From Verrucomicrobia bacterium 12-59-8 (lineage in GTDB: Bacteria; Verrucomicrobiota; Verrucomicrobiae; Verrucomicrobiales; Verrucomicrobiaceae): 11,669 nt of DNA. Shown here piece after piece: positions 5,489 to 11,669 of this stretch (positions within the stretch are counted from its first letter, which is position 1; every line of letters starts with the position of its first letter). The notes under the pieces were generated by a model. The model searched no databases and was not told the DNA's origin. It was given only the letters and a program-made list of their open reading frames with translations. The position numbers and the translations under genes are program-made. The stretch covers positions 1 to 11,669 of the forward strand of contig NCCR01000128.1 in the NCBI GenBank assembly GCA_002279765.1, given 5' to 3'.

Positions 5489-7213
5489 ATGTCTGAACCC
5501 ACTCCCATCTCGATACGTCCGCCACGCTGGCTGCTGAAGCCCGCCGTGGAAGGCGCTGCCGAGCTGGCGGCGGACATGGGGCTTTCTCCGCTCATGGCGA
5601 AGCTTCTTGTGCAGCGCGGGCTCACCACCGTGGAAATGGCGCGCGATTTCCTGGTGCCCAAGCTCGCCACGCTCGGAGATCCCACCGTGCTGCCGGAAAT
5701 GAAAGCCGCCGTGGAGCGCATCCTACTCGCAGTTGATGAAAAGCAAAGCGTCGTGCTCTACGGCGACTACGATGTGGACGGCGTGACATCCATGGCGCTG
5801 ATGCATCTGATCTTGAAAGCCTACGGGCTCGAGACACATCTGTTTCTGCCCACACGCATGGAGGAGGGCTACGGGCTGAGCCTCGATGGCATCGCCAAGT
5901 GCTACGAGCAGTTTGGCAAGCCGAATCTGTTCATCGCGCTCGACTGCGGCACCACCTCATTGAAAGAGGTGGCAAAGCTGCGCGCCGATGGCGTGGACTG
6001 CGTCATCATCGACCATCACGAACTCTCGCCGCAGGGACGTCCCGACTGCCTGGCGCTGGTGAACCCGAAGCTGGGCAAAGACTACCACTACTTTTGCACC
6101 GCCGGGCTGGTGTTCAAAGTCTCGCACGCGCTGCTGAAAACGCGCATGATTGCGAGCTACGATCTGAAGGAGACGCTTGATCTCGTGGCACTCGGCACCG
6201 TGGCAGATCTGGTGCCGCTCATTGATGAAAACCGCCTGCTGGTGCGGCGCGGTCTCGAAGCCCTGGCACAAACGACTCGGCACGGCTTGAAAGCCTTGAA
6301 GCAGATCGCCGGTGTAGAGGGCCTGGTGCAGACGCATCACGTGGGTTTCCGCCTTGGCCCCCGCTTGAATGCGGCGGGTCGGCTCGACACAGCAGCGACG
6401 GCGCTGCAGCTGCTGCTGGCGACAGATGCCGTCAAAGGGGCCGCACTGGCCGAAATGCTCGAAGCGCACAACAAGGATCGTCAAAACGTGGAGCAGCAGG
6501 TGCATATCGAGGCCGAGGCGATGCTCGCGAATATCGGCGAAATCGACAAGGTTTCCGCCATCGTGCTGGCTTCGCGCAACTGGCATCCCGGGGTGATCGG
6601 CATTGTGGCCTCACGCATCTCGCGCCTGTGCCACCGCCCGACGATTCTCGTGTCGATCAATGAAGAAGGCATCGGCAAAGGCAGCGGACGCAGCATTCCT
6701 GGCTTCTCGCTCGTCGAAGCCATCGACATCTGCCGCGATCACCTCCTCGGCGGCGGCGGCCATGCGATGGCGGCGGGCATCTCCGTCCATGAGGACAAGA
6801 TCGACTCCTTCCGCACGGCGTTTCAGGTGGCCGCACGCGAAGCACTGAGCAAGGAAGCGATGACCGCCGTGCTGGAACTCGACGCCGAGGTGAAGCTGCG
6901 CGACCTGTCGCTGAGCTTCTTCGATAGCTACAAGTTGCTGGAGCCCTTCGGTCAGAAAAACCCAGAGCCACTCTTTCTCTGTCGCAATGTGAGGCCCAAG
7001 CTGCCGGGCCGAACGATGAAAGAAAAGCATCTGCGCATCATCCTCACACAGGAAGGTGCCTCGATGGAGGCACGCTGGTTCAATGCGCCCATTGGCAATC
7101 TCCCCCCCGCCCCATGGGATGTCGCCATGCGCATCCAGCGCGGCTGGTTCCGTGGCGCGGAGCAGTGGCAGCTCACGCTTGAGGCGGTGCGCACGGCTGA
7201 ATCAGTTCAGTGA
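5489..7213 (+). CDS. recJ: Single-stranded-DNA-specific 5'-3' exonuclease RecJ
   Basis: Degrades single-stranded DNA 5' to 3' in recombination and mismatch/base-excision repair, in the cytosol. The 574 residues are close to the usual ~575. The DHH-family core is intact: DYDVDG at 93-98, LDCG at 151-154, DHH at 175-177, TVADLVPL at 237-244, GxRLNAAGRL at 290-299, and the DHHA1 half with GSGRSIPGF (398-406) and GGGGHAMAAG (421-430). A C-terminal OB-like domain (about 455-574) contains LLEPFGQKNPEP. Asp and His residues of the DHH motifs that bind manganese all appear present, so the enzyme should be active. ATG at 5489 is chosen because the conserved N-terminal WLLKP stretch follows closely; no Shine-Dalgarno site is seen. 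The gene stands alone on its strand, overlapping the convergent DUF1287 gene by 7 bases. Confidence 0.96.
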   Translation: MSEPTPISIRPPRWLLKPAVEGAAELAADMGLSPLMAKLLVQRGLTTVEMARDFLVPKLATLGDPTVLPEMKAAVERILLAVDEKQSVVLYGDYDVDGVTSMALMHLILKAYGLETHLFLPTRMEEGYGLSLDGIAKCYEQFGKPNLFIALDCGTTSLKEVAKLRADGVDCVIIDHHELSPQGRPDCLALVNPKLGKDYHYFCTAGLVFKVSHALLKTRMIASYDLKETLDLVALGTVADLVPLIDENRLLVRRGLEALAQTTRHGLKALKQIAGVEGLVQTHHVGFRLGPRLNAAGRLDTAATALQLLLATDAVKGAALAEMLEAHNKDRQNVEQQVHIEAEAMLANIGEIDKVSAIVLASRNWHPGVIGIVASRISRLCHRPTILVSINEEGIGKGSGRSIPGFSLVEAIDICRDHLLGGGGHAMAAGISVHEDKIDSFRTAFQVAAREALSKEAMTAVLELDAEVKLRDLSLSFFDSYKLLEPFGQKNPEPLFLCRNVRPKLPGRTMKEKHLRIILTQEGASMEARWFNAPIGNLPPAPWDVAMRIQRGWFRGAEQWQLTLEAVRTAESVQ

Positions 7214-7800
7214 GGATGAAACCGGTAGTGACCGGTGAGCGGGAACTCAAATAAGCGGTTCTCGCGCTTGGGCCCCTGACCGATGTTATGGATGATCCAG
7301 GGAATGTCGCCGCCATCCGCCGCCGGTACAACGATGGCGATGTGCGGCAGCCTGCCGGCCACAGTACACGTGATGAGATCGCCTGGCAGATAATGCGCCC
7401 CTTTTTGCGTGACCGGGAGGGCTGCGCCACGTCGCTTGAAGAAAGTCTGCAAATTCGGCACGCGGCGATGGTCGATGTTTTTGTCCGTGGTGCGCAGGCC
7501 CCAGTCCTTCGGATACGCGGCAAAGGCGCGCTGCATGTCTTCGTGAACGAGCTTTTGAAGATCGATGCCGAGCGAGCGGTAACTGCGGATGACTTCATCC
7601 GTACACACACCGGTGTCGGCGGGCACATCTCCATTGGGGTAATCCAGTTTCACATAGGCGGGATCGTAGCGCACGGTGTGCTGCACCCGTTCGAGCGCCG
7701 CCTGCGTCAGCCGTTGGGCAAAAGTCGGCGGGTTGGTCTGCGCCTGGCAAATGAGGGCGCAGGCGAAAAGCAGGTAGCTGCGGAGCAACAGGTCAGTCAT
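7207..7800 (-). CDS. Secreted DUF1287 protein (YijF-like)
   Basis: A 197-residue exported protein with a hydrophobic N-terminus (MTDLLLRSYLLFACALICQA) that looks like a signal peptide with a cut near residue 20-22. The mature part shows DUF1287 hallmarks: TGVCTDEVIRSYRSLGIDLQ (63-82), VHEDM (85-89), KNIDHRRVPNLQTFF (107-121), PGDLITC (139-145), PHIAIVV (152-158) and HNIG (171-174). Cys66 with His153 suggests a papain/NlpC-P60-like arrangement, so a cell-wall or amide hydrolase role is possible, but no activity is established to my knowledge. ATG at 7800 is preferred over an in-frame GTG at 7815 because it begins the signal peptide directly. It lies 54 bases downstream of the Gfo/Idh/MocA gene on the same strand and may share its transcript; its stop overlaps the recJ end. 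Confidence 0.88.
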   Translation of the reverse strand: MTDLLLRSYLLFACALICQAQTNPPTFAQRLTQAALERVQHTVRYDPAYVKLDYPNGDVPADTGVCTDEVIRSYRSLGIDLQKLVHEDMQRAFAAYPKDWGLRTTDKNIDHRRVPNLQTFFKRRGAALPVTQKGAHYLPGDLITCTVAGRLPHIAIVVPAADGGDIPWIIHNIGQGPKRENRLFEFPLTGHYRFHPH

Positions 7801-7854
7801 GCAGCACTTCGACACCGGCGATGAAGGGGCGTTGAATTGCCAGATGCGGTGTCT

Positions 7855-9030
7855 TTATAACAGCGTGAGCGGATTGACGCGTGTCTGCAGCGGGATGGTC
7901 ACACGCTGGCCATTGAGCCGGTGGGATTCAAAGACGGCACTGATCATTTCGATGGTCTGGCGACCCTGCTCCGCATCACACAGCGGTGCACGATTTTCCT
8001 GCATGGCTGCGATCAGATCGAGCCCGGCAGTTTCATGACTGGAGAGCTGTTTGCCGAGATTGGCGATGGGTTCGGGTTGATTCACGCCTGCTGTGGTGAT
8101 GGGCTGCCACTGGCGCGGCTCCTTGGCATTGGGATTGAATGGACTGCCGACACACAGGTGGGCTAGAGGTTCCTGATCGATGCGGAAGTCGATGACGCCC
8201 TTTGTGCCGATGATTTGCAGGCCAAAACCGGCCTCCTTGGCACCGGCATTCTGAATAGAGTCGAAGAACATCGGCACGCCGCTCGCCAGTTCAAACCTGG
8301 CATGCACCTCGTTGCCCGCGAGAGCGCCGATGCCCTCATCCCCCGCCTTCACATCGGCCTTCGTGACCGGTTTGCCATCCTGCAGCACGGTGGCGCAGCA
8401 GGCCTTCGGCGCTCCGCCGAAATACGTCGCGAGGTTGAAAATATGCGCTCCGAGTACCCAGAGGTCCAGCGAGCCGCCGCGCGTATCCTCCTTGCCCCGT
8501 CCCCGCATTTCCAGCACACGGCCGATCACGCCCTCCTGGATCAGCTTGGCGATCACTGGCAGCGACGGATGGTAGCGATTGCGATGCGCGATGGCGATCT
8601 TCGCCCCTGCCTTGTGCGCGGCGGCGATGACTTCATCCGCTTCGGCTAGGCTGCGGCAAAAGGGTTTTTCGATGTAGATGCCGCGCGCCCCGGCATGAAT
8701 CGCCGCGAGCAGCATGTCGCGGTGCTGGTCAATGTGGCGCGGGCCGATGGCGACGATGTCCGGTTTGACCTCTGCGAGCATGGTCTGGTAGCCGGCAAAG
8801 CCCTTGCTGACAGCCAGCTTCTTCAGTTCAGCCGTGAGTCCCTTGTCGTCCGCATCAGCCACGGCAACGATTTCGACGTCCGGGATTTTGAGCCACATGG
8901 TGTCGAGGCCGTGGCCGTAATTGCCATGTCCGGTGTGGCCGATGACGGCAACGCGAAGTTTGGAGTCGGCAGCGAAGCCGGAAGCGGCGAAAACAGCTGG
9001 CAGTGAGGCGAGAAGGTGGCGACGGTTCAT
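7855..9030 (-). CDS. Exported Gfo/Idh/MocA-family oxidoreductase
   Basis: A probable NAD(P)-dependent sugar or inositol-type oxidoreductase, 391 residues. The N-terminus MNRRHLLASLPAVFAASGFA has paired Arg and a moderately hydrophobic stretch ending in Ala-x-Ala, a twin-arginine export signal; this would carry the folded, cofactor-loaded enzyme to the periplasm. The Rossmann part follows: LRVAVIGHTGHGNYG (25-39, a variant of the Gly-rich loop), VAVADAD (56-62), and the family EKP motif at 121-123 with the conserved Lys. LWVLGAHIFN (190-199) holds the catalytic-region His196. The C-terminal alpha/beta dimer domain is complete. The substrate is not predictable. ATG at 9030 begins the export signal; no good Shine-Dalgarno site. 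It is divergent from the hybrid kinase and upstream of the DUF1287 gene. Confidence 0.9.
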   Translation of the reverse strand: MNRRHLLASLPAVFAASGFAADSKLRVAVIGHTGHGNYGHGLDTMWLKIPDVEIVAVADADDKGLTAELKKLAVSKGFAGYQTMLAEVKPDIVAIGPRHIDQHRDMLLAAIHAGARGIYIEKPFCRSLAEADEVIAAAHKAGAKIAIAHRNRYHPSLPVIAKLIQEGVIGRVLEMRGRGKEDTRGGSLDLWVLGAHIFNLATYFGGAPKACCATVLQDGKPVTKADVKAGDEGIGALAGNEVHARFELASGVPMFFDSIQNAGAKEAGFGLQIIGTKGVIDFRIDQEPLAHLCVGSPFNPNAKEPRQWQPITTAGVNQPEPIANLGKQLSSHETAGLDLIAAMQENRAPLCDAEQGRQTIEMISAVFESHRLNGQRVTIPLQTRVNPLTLL

Positions 9031-9217
9031 GGGGAAACATGAACGACATCAGAGTGCCCAAACACTCAATCAGATCGATTTTGAAGCATTTCACAGGCCC
9101 GAAGCAGATCATACTTTGCGATTCCGAACCCACCTTTTGAGTTTGTTTGTGTCGATTTGTGTCTATTCATCCTCTCGCGTCCGCTCCCAACCGCGCAGAG
9201 GACTTCTCCCACCCCCC
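9031..9217. promoter_or_regulatory. Divergent intergenic region between oxidoreductase and kinase genes
   Basis: Shared upstream region of two divergent genes, so promoters for both should be here, though I see no confident -35/-10 pair. AGAGGA at 9197-9202 is about 15 bases before the kinase ATG, rather far for a ribosome binding site. The plus-strand frame is open through this region back to 8921, but the translation is low-complexity and overlaps the oxidoreductase N-terminus, so I do not count it as coding. Confidence 0.4.
9146..9165. repeat. Tandem 10-bp-period repeat
   Basis: TTTGTGTCGA is followed at once by TTTGTGTCTA, with a decayed third unit (TTCATCC...) after it. On the other strand this reads as a TAGACACAAA-type 10-mer array. 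Similar ten-base units of the TTCGTGTCCA kind occur as dispersed intergenic repeats in environmental bacterial genomes (from memory, not checked). A site for a dimeric regulator, with one helical turn per unit, is an alternative. Confidence 0.5.
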
Positions 9218-11299
9218 ATGTCAGATAATCATGAGCAAGCCGCTGGCGACTCCGTGCCGGAGTTGAAGCTGCGCATTCGAGAACTGGAGGGCATGCTGCA
9301 TGCATGCCGCCTGCCCAACGCCCCGGCGCAGGCCCTGCGCGAACTGGCGGAAAGTGAGGAGCGTTTTGCGCTGGCGGTGCGCGGCACCAATGACGGCATC
9401 TGGGACTGGGACATCCGCACCGGCAAAGTGTTTTTCTCCCCCCCGTGGAAGAGCATGATCGGCTACGCAGATGCTGAGATCGAAAACGTCTTCGCCACCT
9501 TCGAGAACTTGCTGCATCCCGATGATCATGATCGCGTGATGGCTACGCTGAATGATTACCTGGCAGGCCGCATTCCGCGCTATTCCGTGGAGTTCCGTTT
9601 CCGCCACAAGGACGGCACCTGGCGCTGGATTCTCGCCCGTGGCCGGGCCCTGCGAGATGAGCATGGCGCGCCTTACCGCATGGCAGGCTCACACACGGAC
9701 GTGACCGAGCGCAAAAATGACGAGGAGGAACTGCGTCAGGCGCGTCGCGATGCCGAGTCCGCCAACAGCGCCAAAAGCGCTTTTTTGGCGAACATGAGCC
9801 ATGAAATCCGCACGCCGATGAACGGCGTCATTGGCATGAGCGAACTGCTGCTCGGCACGGATCTCAATGATACCCAGCGTGAATACCTGGAAATGCTCAA
9901 GCTTTCCGCCGACTCGCTGCTGGAACTGCTCAATGACATCCTCGATTTTTCCAAAATCGAGGCCGGCAGGATGGAACTGGACGCGCACGAGTTCGATCTC
10001 AATGAGGTCGTCACCGAGATCGCTCAGGCCATGAGCATCCGTGCATTTCAAAAACGGCTGGTACTGCTGCACAACATCAGCCCTGAGGTGCCGGCACGTC
10101 TGATCGGTGATGATGGCAGGCTGCGGCAGATCCTGGTCAATCTGATTGGCAATGCCATCAAGTTCACACACAAGGGAGGCGTCACCATTGAGGTCACTGT
10201 GGAATCGGAGACTGCGGACATGGTCACACTGCATTTCAAGATCAACGATACGGGCATCGGCATCGCCGATGACATGCATGAAAGCATCTTTGAAGCGTTC
10301 ACCCAGGCGGAGATCTCCACCTCACGGCGCTACGGCGGCACCGGACTCGGGCTCGCCATCTGCCATGATCTGGTCGCGCTCATGCAAGGCCGCATCTGGG
10401 TGGAGAGCCAGCCCGGCACGGGCAGCACCTTCCACTTCACCGCCGCTTTTGGGCGTACCAGCGGCATCTCGATCAAGCCAAAATCACCGCGCATCGAACC
10501 AGTGATCACCGCCCATGCCTCCATGCGGGTGCTGATCGTCGAAGACGGCCACGTCAATCAACTTGTCGGCGCACGCATGCTGGAAAAACGCGGCCATGTC
10601 GTCACTCTGGCGGCCAATGGCAGGGAGGCCATTGACCGCTGTGGCAAGGAGGCCTTCGACGCCATTTTGATGGATGTTCACATGCCCGGCATCAATGGCT
10701 ACGAAGCCACCGCCAGGATCCGTCAGACCGAGCAGACCACCGGCAGACATGTCCCCATCATCGCTATGACGGCCAATGCCTTGAAAGGCGACCGTGAACT
10801 TTGCCTTGCCGCAGGTATGGATGATTACATCTCCAAACCGCTGCGCTCGGCTGAACTGTTTCAGGTCGTGGAGCAATTTGCCCGACGGTCGGCCGTGCCG
10901 GAACATGACCCAGAATCTCCTGCTTCAGCACCGTCCGCGCCCCGCCCTCAGGCCGAGACGCCCCCCTTTGACCTCGCCGAGTTCCGTGAGTCCACCGGCG
11001 ATGAAAAGCTCATGCGCAAACTTGTGTCGATCTTCTCCGAAGATTCACAAAAATACCTGCGCAAAGCGGAAAAGGCGCTCGCAGCCGGCAAGGCCAGACC
11101 GCTCTATGAAGCCGCGCACTCGCTCAAGGGCATGCTGGGCGTGTATGCCGCCGGGAAGGCTTTGAAACTTTGCTCTGAACTCTGCGAGTACGCCCATGCC
11201 GGAGATTTGAAAGGCGCGCAGGTCATGCTGGATCAGTTGAAAAAGGAATGCGCCCTGCTGGGAGACGCCTTGATCGGCGCATTCGATCCCGGCATTTGA
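9218..11299 (+). CDS. Hybrid sensor histidine kinase: PAS-HisKA-HATPase-REC-HPt
   Basis: A cytosolic multistep phosphorelay kinase of 693 residues with no membrane segment. After a short coiled stretch (14-30), a PAS domain of the PAS_3 type runs from about 45 to 165 (DGIWDWD, HPDD, HKDGTWRWI, DVTERK). HisKA follows with phospho-acceptor His195 in MSHEIRTP, then HATPase with N box NLIGNAIKF (308-316), DTGIGI (344-349) and GGTGLGL (373-379). The receiver domain (437-555) has Glu442/Asp443, phospho-acceptor Asp486, Thr518 and Lys540. A Pro/Ala-rich linker leads to an HPt domain with His634 in AHSLKGML. Phosphate would pass His195-Asp486-His634 and then to a separate response regulator, which is not in this window. 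The signal is unknown. The residue after the receiver acidic pair is Gly rather than the common Asn (VEDGHVNQ). ATG at 9218 begins the first plausible structured region; the upstream-open frame is rejected as low-complexity. Confidence 0.93.
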   Translation: MSDNHEQAAGDSVPELKLRIRELEGMLHACRLPNAPAQALRELAESEERFALAVRGTNDGIWDWDIRTGKVFFSPPWKSMIGYADAEIENVFATFENLLHPDDHDRVMATLNDYLAGRIPRYSVEFRFRHKDGTWRWILARGRALRDEHGAPYRMAGSHTDVTERKNDEEELRQARRDAESANSAKSAFLANMSHEIRTPMNGVIGMSELLLGTDLNDTQREYLEMLKLSADSLLELLNDILDFSKIEAGRMELDAHEFDLNEVVTEIAQAMSIRAFQKRLVLLHNISPEVPARLIGDDGRLRQILVNLIGNAIKFTHKGGVTIEVTVESETADMVTLHFKINDTGIGIADDMHESIFEAFTQAEISTSRRYGGTGLGLAICHDLVALMQGRIWVESQPGTGSTFHFTAAFGRTSGISIKPKSPRIEPVITAHASMRVLIVEDGHVNQLVGARMLEKRGHVVTLAANGREAIDRCGKEAFDAILMDVHMPGINGYEATARIRQTEQTTGRHVPIIAMTANALKGDRELCLAAGMDDYISKPLRSAELFQVVEQFARRSAVPEHDPESPASAPSAPRPQAETPPFDLAEFRESTGDEKLMRKLVSIFSEDSQKYLRKAEKALAAGKARPLYEAAHSLKGMLGVYAAGKALKLCSELCEYAHAGDLKGAQVMLDQLKKECALLGDALIGAFDPGI

Positions 11300-11300
11300 A

Positions 11301-11669
11301 TCAGCGGTATTCCGTCATGCCATCATAGCCGTGCACGAGATGAATCGGATGACCGACCTCGTTTAAAATCTGGCGCGTAAGATTCAGCTTGGCCTGCAGC
11401 GCGGCGTCATCGTGATCCGGGTCATGATGCACCACGATCCACTTTTTGGCCCCCACCAGTTTGGTCAGGGCACAGGCCGTGGCGAGATTGGAATGGCCCC
11501 AGCCGATGCGTTTCGGATAATCCGTCGGCAGGTACTGCGCTTCATGTACCAACAGGTCCACCCCGTCGAGGAAGGCCAACATCGGCTCGTAGGGCAACAC
11601 AAGATTTGAGTCGCGCGTCAGCAACACCGGGGAACCCGTGTAGCCTTGAAGAAATTCATTGTCCGGCAC
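11301..11669 (-). CDS. MBL-fold hydrolase, C-terminal part; 5' side outside window
   Basis: 123 visible residues of a metallo-beta-lactamase-fold protein whose N-terminal half, with the main HxHxDH metal motif, lies beyond the right edge. Visible landmarks: PDNEF at the very start (a strand with an Asp metal ligand in this family), LLVHEAQY in the middle, RIGWGHSNLATACAL, and the late motif VVHHDPDHDD with the terminal His ligand. These resemble RNase Z / cyclic-nucleotide phosphodiesterase-like MBL proteins more than beta-lactamases. The GTG at the window end could be read as a start but is more likely internal because the fold is incomplete. Its stop is 1 base from the stop of the convergent kinase gene. 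Confidence 0.85.
   Translation of the reverse strand: MPDNEFLQGYTGSPVLLTRDSNLVLPYEPMLAFLDGVDLLVHEAQYLPTDYPKRIGWGHSNLATACALTKLVGAKKWIVVHHDPDHDDAALQAKLNLTRQILNEVGHPIHLVHGYDGMTEYR

Noticed and set aside
5957..6586. Minus-strand open frame inside recJ
   Set aside because: Opposite the DHH and NAAGRL motifs of an intact recJ; no recognisable domain of its own.
8921..9217. N-terminal extension of the hybrid kinase
   Set aside because: The open frame overlaps the start of the divergent oxidoreductase and translates the 10-bp repeat into low-complexity sequence; a structured protein begins only after ATG 9218.
9221..10906. Series of minus-strand open frames opposite the hybrid kinase
   Set aside because: They lie exactly under PAS, HisKA, HATPase and receiver motifs and show no family features.

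Overview
This looks like a chromosomal segment of a Verrucomicrobiota-type bacterium (Prosthecobacter/Verrucomicrobium-like). That is an inference from gene content: a periplasmic sulfatase with a Cys-type active site, a Gfo/Idh/MocA oxidoreductase carrying a twin-arginine signal, DUF1287 and DUF3592 proteins, and mostly GC-rich codon use with few recognisable Shine-Dalgarno sites. No tRNA, rRNA, CRISPR array, transposase or integrase was seen.

Layout. (1) 1-693: the second AAA+ module of ClpB, cut by the window edge at its 5' side and ending abnormally; the last ~14 codons do not look like ClpB. (2) 694-1596: an AT-richer stretch with one three-helix membrane protein gene of unknown function on the minus strand and an AT-rich leader. 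(3) 1597-3428, minus strand: a probable operon of a metallo-beta-lactamase-fold hydrolase, a WrbA/flavodoxin-like FMN protein, and an unknown protein made of two near-identical ~60-residue units. (4) 3500-4933, plus: secreted sulfatase. (5) 4916-5413, minus: DUF3592 membrane protein, overlapping the sulfatase tail. (6) 5489-7213, plus: RecJ exonuclease. (7) 7207-7800, minus: secreted DUF1287 protein, overlapping the recJ tail. (8) 7855-9030, minus: exported Gfo/Idh/MocA oxidoreductase. (9) 9218-11299, plus: cytosolic PAS-HisKA-HATPase-REC-HPt hybrid kinase, preceded by a short 10-bp-period repeat. (10) 11301-11669, minus: C-terminal part of another MBL-fold hydrolase.

Most of the window is ordinary housekeeping and catabolic content, tightly packed: three tail-to-tail gene pairs overlap or are 1 base apart. 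The sulfatase and exported oxidoreductase would fit sulfated polysaccharide or sugar processing outside the cytoplasm, but no dedicated utilisation locus is visible. The parts that deserve a second look are the left third (abnormal clpB end, AT-rich membrane protein gene, duplicated-domain protein, MBL/flavodoxin pair) and the 10-bp-period repeat before the kinase. I do not see convincing evidence for a complete new defence or biosynthetic system.
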